Source: Comamonas testosteroni (GTDB lineage Bacteria; Pseudomonadota; Gammaproteobacteria; Burkholderiales; Burkholderiaceae_C). Taken from it: a stretch of 64,000 nt of DNA. The notes below the pieces were generated by a model. The model worked only from the letters and a program-made list of their open reading frames with translations. It was not told where the DNA came from and did no database searches. The stretch lies in assembly GCF_014076415.1 (NCBI RefSeq), contig NZ_CP043568.1:4836001-4900000 (forward strand). The letters are read 5' to 3'. Below, piece after piece: positions 1 to 7,953 of this stretch (positions are counted from its first letter, which is position 1; each line of letters begins with the position of its first letter). The translations under genes were made by a program, and so were the position numbers.

Positions 1-167
1 AGCGCTTTGTGGAGTTCGAGCGCATCTTCAATCCGGAAAAAGGCTCGACTGTGCTGGTGGTGACCTTTATCGCCATGCTGGAGCTGGCCAAGGAAACGCT
101 GATCGAAATCACCCAGGCCGAAGCCTATGCGCCCATTTATGTGCGTCTGGCCTATACCCCGGTGTGA
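1..167 (+). CDS. scpA: Segregation and condensation protein A, C-terminal end (partial)
   Basis: The first 167 bases hold an open frame that enters from outside the window (first complete codon at base 3) and stops at TGA 165-167, giving 54 residues. The sequence runs from RFVEFERIFNPEKG through TFIAMLELAKE to APIYVRLAYTPV, which reads like the C-terminal winged-helix end of ScpA, the kleisin subunit of the SMC-ScpAB chromosome condensation complex. The conserved FLALLEL-type helix of the family is visible as FIAMLELAKE. Only the tail is present, so identification rests on this one domain. The gene before it is not in the window. Confidence 0.8.
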   Translation, partial: RFVEFERIFNPEKGSTVLVVTFIAMLELAKETLIEITQAEAYAPIYVRLAYTPV

Positions 168-303
168 GGCTTGAAACCGGTTGCAAGGCAACAGTTCTGT
201 AACCCTATGGCCTACCAGAAGTTCAGCAAGGGCTTACATTCACATCCAGGGCTGCTGCGTAGCGGCCCCTTGTTCCACCGCGCTTTGACGCGACACATTC
301 GAC

Positions 304-942
304 ATGACATACAGCGTCAAAGAAATCTTCTACACCTTGCAAGGCGAAGGCGGCCAGGCTGGCATGCCCGCAGTGTTCTGCCGCTTTGCGGGCTGCAATC
401 TGTGGACCGGCCGTGAACAGGACAGGCCCAACGCCATCTGCCAATTCTGCGATACCGATTTTGTCGGCACCGACGGCACCCTTGGCGGCAAGTTCTCCAC
501 GGCCGACGAACTGGCCGAGTGCATTCTGAGCCAGTGGCCTGCCGACGACAGCCAGCACCGCATGGTGGTGTTGACGGGCGGCGAGCCTTTGCTGCAGGTC
601 GACCAGGCCCTGATCGCAGCCCTGCATGCGCGCGGTTTTCGTATCTCGGTGGAAAGCAATGGCACGGTGGCAGCGCCGGATGGCATTGACTGGCTGTGTA
701 TCAGTCCCAAGGCCGGTGCCGACTGGATTCAACGCAGCGGCCAGGAGCTCAAGCTGGTCTGGCCTCAGCCCACGTTCGATCTGGAAGCCATTGAAGCCAG
801 CACCAGGTTCCAGCATTATTTTCTGCAGCCCATGGACAATGCCCAGCAGAGCAGCAATATTGGCGCCTGTATCGAGCAATGCATGCAGCGCCCCGGCTGG
901 CGTCTGAGCCTGCAAACCCATAAGCTCACGGGAATTAGATGA
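304..942 (+). CDS. queE: 7-carboxy-7-deazaguanine synthase QueE
   Basis: A 212-residue radical SAM enzyme that converts 6-carboxy-tetrahydropterin to 7-carboxy-7-deazaguanine in queuosine/preQ1 synthesis. The N-terminus (YSVKEIFYTLQGEG) and the C-terminal QTHKLTGIR are typical of QueE. The iron-sulphur cysteines are C31, C46 and C49, that is CX14CX2C rather than the usual CX3CX2C. I recall this enlarged cluster loop from Burkholderia-type QueE. TGGEPLL (about residue 88) is the SAM-binding GGE motif. The start at 304 gives the expected N-terminus. queD follows 138 bases downstream on the same strand, with a dispersed repeat between them. Confidence 0.93.
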   Translation: MTYSVKEIFYTLQGEGGQAGMPAVFCRFAGCNLWTGREQDRPNAICQFCDTDFVGTDGTLGGKFSTADELAECILSQWPADDSQHRMVVLTGGEPLLQVDQALIAALHARGFRISVESNGTVAAPDGIDWLCISPKAGADWIQRSGQELKLVWPQPTFDLEAIEASTRFQHYFLQPMDNAQQSSNIGACIEQCMQRPGWRLSLQTHKLTGIR

Positions 943-1031
943 CCCCCCTGAGTCGCTTTGCGCCTTCCCCCCAGGGGGACGACGGCCTTTGCTGCGGGGC
1001 GGCCCTTGCTGGCCGTCCGCCATGGGGTCCG
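943..1031. repeat. Dispersed repeat, family A, copy 1
   Basis: GC-rich intergenic sequence that starts right after the queE stop. It contains CCCCCTGAGTCGCTTTGCG, a run CCCCCCAGGGGG followed by ACGACG, then GCTGCGGGGCGGC and CCCTTGCTGGC. The same blocks in the same order occur at 16475-16645 after lysA. The C-run/G-run pair can fold as a hairpin. I remember similar elements between genes in Comamonadaceae genomes, but their function is unknown to me. Confidence 0.6.
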
Positions 1032-1080
1032 TTCCCAGCTCAAAGGCCGAAGGCAATGCTCAGCGTCACCGATCACTGAT

Positions 1081-1446
1081 ATGCAGTTCACCGTTCACCA
1101 GCGTTTTTTCTTCGATGCCGCCCATACCCTGGAGCGCGCTATCGAGACCGAGAGCAGCCGCCGCATTCACGGCCATACTTACTGGGCGGAAGTCAGCGTG
1201 AGAGGCCCGCGCAATCCGGACAACGGCATGGTCATCGACCTCGGCCACCTGCGCGCGCGCCTGGAGCTGCTGCGCGATCAGCTCGACCATCACTTTCTCG
1301 ATGAAGTGCCGGGCCTGGGCAAGCCTACGCTGGAAAACCTCTGTCTCTTCATCGCCAATGCCCTGGCCGACCTCGAGCCTGCGCCCAGCCGCATCCGCGT
1401 CTGGCGCGACAGCATTGGCGACGGTTGCGTGCTCGATCTGTCCTGA
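1081..1446 (+). CDS. queD: 6-pyruvoyl-tetrahydropterin synthase/QueD family protein
   Basis: A 121-residue member of the PTPS/QueD family, placed beside queE and therefore probably making 6-carboxy-5,6,7,8-tetrahydropterin from dihydroneopterin triphosphate. Zinc ligands are visible as H15 (FDAAHTL) and H30/H32 (HGH), and LDHHFLDEVPG is the conserved mid-protein His-Asp region. Oddly, the cysteine that sits four residues before HGH in the E. coli enzyme is Ser26 here (SSRRIHGHTY), and the usual ETC near the C-terminus reads RDSIGDGC. The enzyme may use another residue or have a changed reaction. The start at 1081 matches family N-termini; an upstream in-frame extension to 958 runs through repeat DNA and is unlikely. 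Confidence 0.82.
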   Translation: MQFTVHQRFFFDAAHTLERAIETESSRRIHGHTYWAEVSVRGPRNPDNGMVIDLGHLRARLELLRDQLDHHFLDEVPGLGKPTLENLCLFIANALADLEPAPSRIRVWRDSIGDGCVLDLS

Positions 1447-1479
1447 ATACAGCCCCGCATAGACCCCAAAACAAATCCC

Positions 1480-1506
1480 AAAAAAAGGCCCCGCTATTGC
1501 GGGGCC
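1480..1506 (-). terminator. Rho-independent terminator of the porin gene
   Basis: GGCCCCGC and GCGGGGCC (1487-1494 and 1499-1506) form a stem with a 4-base loop. Read on the minus strand, the stem is followed by a run of seven T residues. It lies about 100 bases past the porin stop. There is no T run on the plus-strand side, so it mainly serves the porin. Confidence 0.8.
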
Positions 1507-1610
1507 AGCTTGCTGAGAGTCAGAAGGCTTCCCCACCAGGAGGCCTAACTCGGCAAGATCATCAGGCAGGAGAGCGCGGCAGCCGCCGCAGCTCCCTGAT
1601 GCCTATGCTC

Positions 1611-2639
1611 TTAGAAATTGTGGCGCAGGCCGATTTCGTAACCCGTCAGGCTCTTGCCCACAGCGGGTGTAGGGCTCAGCGACGAACCCAGCTTGCGGGC
1701 AGCCTTGTCGTCGTTGCTCATGCGTGCCACAGCAGCATAGATTTCGGTTCGCTTGGACAGCTTGTAGCCATAGCCCAGGGCCAGGCGCTGGGAGTCCGCA
1801 TCGTTTTGCTTCTTGTCCTTGTACCAGGTGTAGGCAGCGCGCAGTTCGCCGGCTCCCAGAGGCATCTTCACACCCAGGCTGTACAGGTCTACGCGCTTGC
1901 CGTTGCCGCGATCGGAAGCGATCAGCAGCATGGGAGTGACAACGCCGAAGTTGTAGGAGGCGCCCAGATTCATGGTCTTGTAGTCCACGCCAGCAGCAGC
2001 CGTACCGCCGCGTGCGATACCGTAGGCTGCAGCAACGTTCAGAGGACCGTTGGCATAGCCCAGTCGCAGGCCGGTGGAGCTGGCCAGGCTGTGGTCGTCG
2101 GCCTGCTCGCCAAAGCTGTGGGTCAGCTGACCATAGACGCCGCCCAGCTTGGGCAGCAGATAGCTGATGGCGTTGGAGTTGCGCTTGGGGTTGGAGCCTT
2201 CGGAGGTGCCTGCAGCCGAACCGCTGATCAGGTTATGGCCGTTGATGGCCCCCATGCCGGTGTCACCGAAGGCGTGGAAGGTCTCCAGGTTCTGGTAGGC
2301 GGGGGTCTTGTCGCGACCCAGGCGGACTTCACCGAAGTTGCCCAGCAGGCTGACGGTGGAGCGGCGATCGAACTTGAAGCCGGAAGCCGTGCCGTCATCC
2401 ACGCTCAGGCTGCCTTCCAGCCAGAAATCGGCCTTCAAGCCGCCGCCCAGATCTTCCACGCCGCGAAAGCCCAGACGGCTGCTGGAGTTGCCGCCGTTGG
2501 CCAGGCCGGAAACGCTTTTACCGGTCGTGGAGATGTGGGCCACCGACACGTCGGCCACGCCGAAGACGGTAACGCTGGATTGAGCCAGGGCACCGGCGGA
2601 GACGGTCAGGGCGGCAAGGGCGAGAAGAGTTCGTTTCAT
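1611..2639 (-). CDS. Gram-negative outer-membrane porin
   Basis: A 342-residue general porin of the betaproteobacterial trimeric 16-strand family (Omp32/OpcP type). The N-terminus MKRTLLALAALTVSAGALAQ is a signal peptide ending in AQ; the mature protein begins SSVTVFGVADVSVAH, the usual first strand. SSRLGFRGVEDLGGGLKADFWLEG and the final GYEIGLRHNF (terminal Phe, the outer-membrane insertion signal) are diagnostic. The start at 2639 is chosen over an upstream codon at 2675 because it places the signal peptide at the N-terminus. It is expected to allow diffusion of small, probably anionic solutes. It stands alone, with its own terminator downstream. Confidence 0.93.
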   Translation of the reverse strand: MKRTLLALAALTVSAGALAQSSVTVFGVADVSVAHISTTGKSVSGLANGGNSSSRLGFRGVEDLGGGLKADFWLEGSLSVDDGTASGFKFDRRSTVSLLGNFGEVRLGRDKTPAYQNLETFHAFGDTGMGAINGHNLISGSAAGTSEGSNPKRNSNAISYLLPKLGGVYGQLTHSFGEQADDHSLASSTGLRLGYANGPLNVAAAYGIARGGTAAAGVDYKTMNLGASYNFGVVTPMLLIASDRGNGKRVDLYSLGVKMPLGAGELRAAYTWYKDKKQNDADSQRLALGYGYKLSKRTEIYAAVARMSNDDKAARKLGSSLSPTPAVGKSLTGYEIGLRHNF

Positions 2640-2987
2640 GCTGTTCACTGTGTTTGTAGAAATGAGAAAGCCCATGCAGTACGGCTACGGCCTGCCTTGG
2701 ACGGGCCCCGTCTGGGACTAAAGTCATTAAACAAAGTGAAAATGAAACATTAGTTACAACCCTTAAAATCGCAACAAAACAACAATCACAACGACAATCG
2801 TCACATCGTCCTACATGAGCGGCTGGCAGAGCTATCGACATCGGGAATGCGCTGGCGCCGCATTTCCCTGTCAATGCCCTCAATGAACTACATGGGTTTT
2901 GCCGATCGCATTTAGACTTGCGTGATTTTTCGCAAGCACAGGCCTGCCCCATTCCAGCAACGCGCAAAGCGCCCCAGAGAGACAACC
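2640..2987. promoter_or_regulatory. Divergent intergenic region between porin and panD
   Basis: 348 bases without a credible gene. The part near the porin (2720-2810) is AT-rich and has repeated CAA/ACAA units, as expected for a strong porin promoter and leader. Near panD, CTTGCG (2917-2922) and CGCAAG (2931-2936) can pair around an 8-base loop just upstream of the panD translation start. No specific operator or riboswitch could be recognised. Confidence 0.4.
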
Positions 2988-3368
2988 ATGTTCCGCACCC
3001 TGCTCAAATCCAAGATCCACCGCGTCAAGACCACGCAATGCGAGCTGCACTACGAAGGCTCCTGCGCCATCGACGAGGATCTGCTGGATGCCGCCAACAT
3101 TGCTGAAAACGAACAAGTCCATATCTGGAATATCGACAACGGCGAGCGCTTTGTGACCTACGCCATCAAGGGTGAGCGCGGCACGGGCATGATTTCCGTC
3201 AACGGTTCGGCCGCTCGCCGCGCCAGCGTGGGCGACCTGCTCATCATTGCCGCCTTCGCCCAGGTTCATGAAAGCGATGTGGCCGAGCACCAGCCCCAGC
3301 TGGTCTTTGTGGACGACAGCAACAAACAGGTCGAGCTGCGCCACAAAGTGCCCACCCAGATGCTGTAA
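2988..3368 (+). CDS. panD: Aspartate 1-decarboxylase precursor
   Basis: A 126-residue pyruvoyl enzyme that decarboxylates L-aspartate to beta-alanine for pantothenate synthesis. The protein starts [17 protein letters not shown], and YEGSCAID contains the Gly24-Ser25 site where the chain cleaves itself to form the pyruvoyl group. [20 protein letters not shown] is the conserved core. The start at 2988 follows a purine-rich AGAGAGAC stretch; an in-frame start at 2922 would add 22 residues not found in the family. panB and panC lie 6 kb downstream rather than next to it. No panZ-like maturation factor is seen. Confidence 0.95.
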   Translation: MFRTLLKSKIHRVKTTQCELHYEGSCAIDEDLLDAANIAENEQVHIWNIDNGERFVTYAIKGERGTGMISVNGSAARRASVGDLLIIAAFAQVHESDVAEHQPQLVFVDDSNKQVELRHKVPTQML

Positions 3369-3406
3369 AAACGGCTTTTGCCTCCAACACCGAGCGAGAG
3401 AACTCC

Positions 3407-3772
3407 ATGCCTCATCTGCATATTGAATACACCGACAACCTGACCGGCCTGAACGAGCGCGCACTGATGCGCGATATCAACGCAGTGGTCTGTTCCCATC
3501 CCACCGTTCTCGATGAAGCCGATGTGAAGGCCCGTATTGCCCGCCTGAACATGGACCATGTCTATATCGGTACCCAGCCCGAAAAGCGCGGCTTTGTCCA
3601 TGTGCACCTGCAGCTGATGGCAGGCCGCAGCACTGAAGCCAAGAAGCAGATGTCGGACGGCATCGCCGAAGTCCTGCGCCGCCTGGTGCCCCAGCCTGCC
3701 GATGTGGTGGTGCAGCTGAGCGTGGACGTATCCGATATGGACAAGGCCACCTACTTCAAGGGTCGCCTCTAA
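3407..3772 (+). CDS. 5-carboxymethyl-2-hydroxymuconate isomerase-like tautomerase
   Basis: A 121-residue protein of the CHMI branch of the tautomerase superfamily. The initiator Met is followed by Pro (MPHLHIEYTDNL), the catalytic N-terminal proline of the family, and the length is close to the usual 125. VHVHLQLMAGRS and the C-terminal VSDMDKATYFKG fit the family. Known members isomerise 5-carboxymethyl-2-hydroxymuconate in homoprotocatechuate degradation, but no other hpa/hpc genes are nearby, so the real substrate is open. It lies 38 bases after panD and could share its transcript. A terminator-like hairpin follows. Confidence 0.8.
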   Translation: MPHLHIEYTDNLTGLNERALMRDINAVVCSHPTVLDEADVKARIARLNMDHVYIGTQPEKRGFVHVHLQLMAGRSTEAKKQMSDGIAEVLRRLVPQPADVVVQLSVDVSDMDKATYFKGRL

Positions 3773-3795
3773 GTCCTTCACGACTCCCGCAACAG

Positions 3796-3826
3796 CGCCC
3801 GCAGCCCATGCTTGCGGGCGTTGTTG
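3796..3826 (+). terminator. Probable terminator after the tautomerase gene
   Basis: CGCCCGCA (3796-3803) pairs with TGCGGGCG (3813-3820) around a 9-base loop, and is followed by the T-rich TTGTTGT. The T run is broken by G residues, so strength is uncertain. Confidence 0.6.
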
Positions 3827-3888
3827 TATCAGGGACGTCGGCTTGAATAGAAATCACCTGCACCAAAGACGCAAACAGCTCTTGAATC

Positions 3889-4572
3889 ATGAGCAGACCT
3901 GACCCTCGTCCCCGCTGCCCCCACTGTCACCGGGCGCTGCGCACCTGCATCTGCTCGCTGGCCCAGGCGGTTGCGCACCAGGTGGAGGTGCTGATCCTCA
4001 TGCATCCCATGGAAGTGCATGAGGCCAAGGGCACGGGGCATTTGCTGCATCTGTGTCTGCCGCACAGCCGGGTCATGGTGGGCGAGGAATTCGATGCCGC
4101 CGAGCTGGAAGCGGCTCTCCATGGCAGCTGGGCCAGCTGGGCCGATACCGATGGTGCGCCACGCCACAGCCTGCTGCTCTACCCCGATACCGCAGAGCAG
4201 GATGCCGCCCTGGGGCTGGCTGCGGCCAGCCCCCTGCCTTTGCCCTGGCCGCAGCCGCCAGAGCGCCTTCGGCTGGTAGTCATCGACGGCACCTGGCGCA
4301 AAAGCCGCAAGATGCTCTATCTCAATCCCGCACTGCAGGCCCTGCCGCGCCTGCCCCTGCGCGACGTGCAGGACTCCGGCTACGCCATCCGCAAGGCCCA
4401 TCTGCCCGGGCAGCTCTCCAGCTTCGAGGCTGCGGCCCTGGCCCTGGCACAGCTGCACAACTGGACCGCAGATGGGCCAGTCAATGCAACACTGCATGCA
4501 GTCTTCAAGCAGTTTGTGGCGCAGCAGCTGCAGCTGCGCCAATGCAATCAGGCGCCCCAAAGGAGCGCCTGA
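3889..4572 (+). CDS. tapT: DTW-domain tRNA-uridine aminocarboxypropyltransferase
   Basis: A 227-residue DTW-domain protein. The family (E. coli YfiP/TapT) transfers the 3-amino-3-carboxypropyl group of SAM to uridine of tRNA (acp3U). Near the N-terminus PRCPHCHRALRTCIC supplies paired cysteines, HPMEVHEAKGTGHLL is the first conserved block, VVIDGTWRKSRKM is the DTW-like motif (here DGTW), and RKAHLPGQLSSFEA is the third block. It faces the yiaA-type gene, ending 27 bases from it. The promoter must lie in the 116 bases after the tautomerase gene. Identification rests on all three family blocks. Confidence 0.85.
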   Translation: MSRPDPRPRCPHCHRALRTCICSLAQAVAHQVEVLILMHPMEVHEAKGTGHLLHLCLPHSRVMVGEEFDAAELEAALHGSWASWADTDGAPRHSLLLYPDTAEQDAALGLAAASPLPLPWPQPPERLRLVVIDGTWRKSRKMLYLNPALQALPRLPLRDVQDSGYAIRKAHLPGQLSSFEAAALALAQLHNWTADGPVNATLHAVFKQFVAQQLQLRQCNQAPQRSA

Positions 4573-4599
4573 GATTCAGCGGTCAACCCGTTTTCCGGC

Positions 4600-5118
4600 T
4601 CAGCGGTTATTGACCACCTGCTCGGGCAGATCGGCAGACTTGGCGGGATCGGTCACTACCAGGGCAGGGCCGCTGCGCTCACTCTTGCTGCGCTTGCGCT
4701 CTGCTGTTCCATCGTCGGCGCTCAGACTGTCGCGGGTATTTTTCTGCACGGCAATCGCACCGAACAGGGCCAGTGCAAAAGCCATGGCATAGAAACCTTT
4801 TTCGCTGAGCTGCAACGTGGCGTTGAAGAGACCTGCGCCCAGAAGCAGCACCGCAATGATCAGCGCCACCCAGCTGATGCCGTAGTAAATGCCGGTCACG
4901 GCAACGCCCTCGAGCTTGTCTCGCACGGTTTTTTGCAGCGAGATGGCCGAGTACAGGCCCAGCACCAGCACGGCAAAGTAAAAGCCTTTTTCGTTGAGCT
5001 GCATGGCTGCATTCCACAACCCGACCAGGAAGGCGGCGATGCCCAGCAGCAAGGCGGCCCAGGATGCACCGACAAAGGCGGCTGAAGGCTTGTGGCTGGT
5101 GACGGCTTGAGAGTTCAT
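4600..5118 (-). CDS. YiaA/YiaB family inner-membrane protein
   Basis: A 172-residue membrane protein made of two copies of the same unit, each with two hydrophobic helices (about residues 14-34 and 44-62, then 78-98 and 108-125). The repeated signatures are [21 protein letters not shown] and [21 protein letters not shown], each followed by QK(T/N)xRD. This is the YiaA/YiaB pattern; E. coli YiaA is similarly arranged. Function is not known beyond a suggested stress role. The C-terminus is a charged cytoplasmic tail. The start at 5118 fits the length of the family; an in-frame start at 5163 would add 15 residues. Confidence 0.8.
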   Translation of the reverse strand: MNSQAVTSHKPSAAFVGASWAALLLGIAAFLVGLWNAAMQLNEKGFYFAVLVLGLYSAISLQKTVRDKLEGVAVTGIYYGISWVALIIAVLLLGAGLFNATLQLSEKGFYAMAFALALFGAIAVQKNTRDSLSADDGTAERKRSKSERSGPALVVTDPAKSADLPEQVVNNR

Positions 5119-5368
5119 GAGCTTGTCTCGGAAGTTGTGGTGAACGGATAGTAGAAAATCCATTCTCTCAAGCCAAGAGATTCTTCACAAGGTATCGCCA
5201 GAAGATACCCACAGAGCTGTTTCACTCATCAGCCACTGGCTTGCCTGAACGGGCCCAGCTACGCCCCCGGCGGCAGCGGCTTCATCCGGAGCACGGCCAT
5301 CTGCCGTTTCATGCGCCACAGCGCCCATGCAGAGGCTTGCGTGAACGCGGCAACCGGGCGCGCAGGCG

Positions 5369-5941
5369 CTAATCCTCATCCTCGACTTCATCTCCATCCA
5401 TGGCGGCATTGAGCTCCTCCTGGACATGGGGCGGCATCCCGTCTTCCCAGCCATGCTCGTCGACATAGGCATAGATATCGGGTTGCTCGCCGGGCACGGC
5501 CTGCAGCATGATGGCCGGAATCTGCCATTTGGCTTCATCGCCCTTGACGGCTTCGCTGGTCCAGTCATAGCCTGGGTGCTTTTCATTGCCCGTGGGCGAA
5601 GCCAGATCGTTGGCCGGATCCCAGCCGATGGTGGCGGGAGCAAGATTGCCCTGTTCAAAGCGCTGGCTCAGCGCCTGCACACGGGCCCAGCCTGGGCGGT
5701 TGATGCTGGGTACCTTGTCCTGCGAAGCATAGTGCTGGAAATAGCCCGGCTGCTGATACCAGTACAAGGCCTTGGCAACGGCCGGCTCCAGCTTGGGATG
5801 CTTGCTGATCCAGTCCGGCAGCGCGCTGCCGTTGTCGTAGTTCATGGTGGTGACCACGGCCAGCCACTGAAGGGGCGAAGCAGTGTCCAGGAATTCCTTC
5901 ATCAGGTCCAGATACAGGGCATCAAAGTCGTCGTCATCCAT
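5369..5941 (-). CDS. DUF4274-like acidic protein
   Basis: A 190-residue soluble protein with no signal peptide. The core PLQWLAVVTTMNYDNGSALPDWISKHP resembles the DUF4274 domain, whose members carry a W-x-NWDDG-type motif followed by a proximal Trp-Ile. Both termini are strongly acidic (MDDDDFDALYLDLM at the start, GDEVEDED at the end). The start at 5941 is supported by GGAGGAG nine bases upstream. Function is unknown. It is separated from pabC by about 50 bases on the same strand and might be read from the pab transcript. Confidence 0.65.
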   Translation of the reverse strand: MDDDDFDALYLDLMKEFLDTASPLQWLAVVTTMNYDNGSALPDWISKHPKLEPAVAKALYWYQQPGYFQHYASQDKVPSINRPGWARVQALSQRFEQGNLAPATIGWDPANDLASPTGNEKHPGYDWTSEAVKGDEAKWQIPAIMLQAVPGEQPDIYAYVDEHGWEDGMPPHVQEELNAAMDGDEVEDED

Positions 5942-5990
5942 GGCTGAGACTCCTCCAGGTTGCATACATCCGCACGATAACAAACCAGGC

Positions 5991-6623
5991 CTAGACGATC
6001 AAACGAGCATCCAGCCAGCCACGCAGGCTATTGATGAAGGCCCATCCGCTGGCATGGTTTGCCTCTTGCAGCGTCACCACCTGCTCTGTCAGCCTGCCCT
6101 GGGACAGGGCCAGTGCCCGCCCCACGCCAGGCAGCAGCCCGCATTGCAGCGGCGGGGTGACCCAGCGCCCATCCAGCTGCACGGCAATATTGCCGCGCGT
6201 GCCTTCGGTGATCTGACCGTCCTCGTTGAAAAGCACGATATCGAAAATGCCGGTGCCCTGGGGCTTGAAAGCGTCGTAATGCTGACGTACCGAGGTTTTG
6301 AAACGCACCACATCGCTATGCGCCACCGCGTTCGCAATGGGTTGATGTGCCAGCTGCAATGCCACAGGCTGGACCGTGGGCGGCAAGGGCTCGGCCGTGA
6401 TCTGCACTTCACCCGTGATCGAAAGCGCCAGCCGCACGCGCCAGTCGCCCATGGCATGAGTCTGTCTGGCCATGCACTCCATATCGGACTCCAGCTGCCT
6501 CTGCATCAAGGGATAGCGAAAATGCTGCGCCGTGATCTGCAGGCGCGCCCAATGCAAGGCCCAGTTCTGCCAGTGGCCATCCTTGAGCGCCAGGGTTTCG
6601 AGAATCTCAAGATTCGTGTTCAT
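5991..6623 (-). CDS. pabC: Aminotransferase class IV, aminodeoxychorismate lyase-like
   Basis: A 210-residue PLP enzyme of the class IV aminotransferase fold. It probably converts 4-amino-4-deoxychorismate to 4-aminobenzoate and pyruvate for folate. RFKTSVRQHYD carries the likely PLP-binding lysine, and ITEGTRGNIAV with TPPLQCGLLPGVGR forms the cofactor phosphate-binding and substrate region. It is shorter than E. coli PabC (269) because it begins close to the first core strand, as in PabBC fusions. Its start overlaps the end of pabB by 17 bases, so the two are translationally coupled and supply consecutive steps. Confidence 0.85.
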   Translation of the reverse strand: MNTNLEILETLALKDGHWQNWALHWARLQITAQHFRYPLMQRQLESDMECMARQTHAMGDWRVRLALSITGEVQITAEPLPPTVQPVALQLAHQPIANAVAHSDVVRFKTSVRQHYDAFKPQGTGIFDIVLFNEDGQITEGTRGNIAVQLDGRWVTPPLQCGLLPGVGRALALSQGRLTEQVVTLQEANHASGWAFINSLRGWLDARLIV

Positions 6624-7791
6624 GCTCCAGCACCTTCAGAAAAGCCTGCTTGTGTTGCCATTCCATCCATTCATCGGCCGCATTGGCGCTGGCCGTGATG
6701 CCGCTGCCTATGCCGCAGCTCAGGCGCCCGTTCCTGAGCACCACTGTGCGAATGGGAACATTGAAAGTTGCGTGAATACTCCCCGGCTTGGCCCCGGGTC
6801 GTACCACGCCCAGCGCACCGCAGTAGACGCCACGAGGCTCGGGCTCCAGTTCGCGAATCAGGCGCATGGCCTGGCGTTTGGGCGCACCGGTAATCGAGCC
6901 GCAAGGGAACAGCGCCCCGAATACATCCACCAGCCGCACATCCGAGCGCGTGCGTGCCACCACATCCGAGGTCATCTGCCAGACGGCCGGCAGCGCCTGG
7001 ACCTGAAACAGCTGCGGCACTTCCACGCTGTGCGGCACGGCTATACGCGACAGATCGTTGCGCAGCAAATCCACAATCATCACGTTCTCTGCTCGCTCCT
7101 TGGCCGACTCGCGCATGGTTTGCGCAGCCCTCGCATCGGCTTCAGGGGTCTTGCCGCGCGCCGCCGTGCCCTTCATGGGGCGGGTCAGAATCCGCTCGCC
7201 GTCCCAGTCGAAAAACAACTCCGGGGACAGCGACAGCACCTGCATGTCACCGCTGTCGACCAGCGCCGCATAGCCTCCGGGCTGGGCCTGCTGCAGCCTT
7301 GCAAACAGCTCTTGGGCCAGTGCGGCAGTGTCGGACTCTTTCTCACCCGAAAGCTCTGCAGTCAAGGGGGCTGTGTAATTGATCTGATAGCAGTCGCCCG
7401 CCGCAATGGCCGCATGAATGCACGCCACATGGGCATCGAACTGTTCGCGGCTCAGAGCCGTCTGCCAATGTATTGCCGAAGAAGGCACGGGCGGGTTCTG
7501 CCCACAGGCAGCCAGCGGCGCGCGATGCAGGCCGAACCAGACCAGCGGCTGACCCGGTGGGGAGGCATGTACGGCATCGGCATAGGCACGGTCAAAAGCT
7601 GCAGCCGCCTCGTAGGCCAGCCACCCCACGCACCACAGGCCTTGCTCCGCAGCCTGCTGCACGGCTTCCAGCACGGCTGGCACGTCCTCGGGCCGATGCG
7701 CTTGCAAGACCTGCTCGGGCTGGCCAAAGCCATGCTGCAGACGGGCTGCACCCGCCTGCCAGGGAGCGGTGAAATCAAGAACGGTTTTCAA
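6607..7791 (-). CDS. pabB: Aminodeoxychorismate synthase component I
   Basis: A 394-residue chorismate-binding enzyme that makes 4-amino-4-deoxychorismate from chorismate and ammonia supplied by PabA. LTRPMKGTAARG contains the PIKGT-type motif whose Lys separates PabB from anthranilate synthase (PIAGT). ERAENVMIVDLLRNDLSRI, PCGSITGAPK and SCGIGSGITASA are the other active-site blocks, with Mg-binding glutamates. It is shorter at the N-terminus than TrpE, as is usual for PabB in this group. pabC overlaps its 3' end. No pabA is present in the window. Confidence 0.93.
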   Translation of the reverse strand: MKTVLDFTAPWQAGAARLQHGFGQPEQVLQAHRPEDVPAVLEAVQQAAEQGLWCVGWLAYEAAAAFDRAYADAVHASPPGQPLVWFGLHRAPLAACGQNPPVPSSAIHWQTALSREQFDAHVACIHAAIAAGDCYQINYTAPLTAELSGEKESDTAALAQELFARLQQAQPGGYAALVDSGDMQVLSLSPELFFDWDGERILTRPMKGTAARGKTPEADARAAQTMRESAKERAENVMIVDLLRNDLSRIAVPHSVEVPQLFQVQALPAVWQMTSDVVARTRSDVRLVDVFGALFPCGSITGAPKRQAMRLIRELEPEPRGVYCGALGVVRPGAKPGSIHATFNVPIRTVVLRNGRLSCGIGSGITASANAADEWMEWQHKQAFLKVLEHEHES

Positions 7792-7792
7792 G

Positions 7793-7857
7793 TCAGATCA
7801 CCTGCAAGCACACTATCGATATGCGCCGAATGCTATCAAACTTGCTATATCCATCAG
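7793..7857. repeat. Dispersed repeat, family B, degenerate copy upstream of pabB
   Basis: TCAGATCACCTG, ACTATCGATA, GAATGCTATCAAACTTGCTATAT are reminiscent of the family B repeat seen best at 17692-17784 (AGCTGCT, CGCTTG, TTTCAGATA, ATCACCTGAAA, GCTATC blocks). The match is partial. It overlaps the region where a pabB promoter would be expected. Confidence 0.35.
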
Positions 7858-7874
7858 CCTGGCATTGCCAGCAT

Positions 7875-7905
7875 AAAAAAAAGCGCTGAAGGAATCCCTC
7901 AGCGC
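7875..7905 (-). terminator. Rho-independent terminator of the DUF4148 gene
   Basis: GCGCTGA (7883-7889) pairs with TCAGCGC (7899-7905); read on the minus strand the stem is followed by eight T residues (A run 7875-7882). It lies about 50 bases past the stop of the small secreted protein gene. Confidence 0.85.
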
Positions 7906-7953
7906 GCATCCACCAATAGGCCACCTCTGTCGGATGGCTAAGAGAGAACTCTG

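Noticed and set aside
1425..2753. Long plus-strand open frame of 442 codons opposite the porin gene
   Set aside because: It is the mirror of the porin reading frame; the minus strand has a signal peptide, porin motifs and terminal Phe, while the plus-strand frame is low-complexity and unlike any family.
5185..5658. Minus-strand frame upstream of the YiaA-type gene
   Set aside because: It overlaps the DUF4274-like gene in another frame and is Met/Pro/Arg-rich without similarity; the 205 bases between the genes have no supported product.
6532..7941. Plus-strand open frame of 469 codons opposite pabB
   Set aside because: Antisense to pabB, with His/Arg/Gln-rich composition and no recognisable domain.
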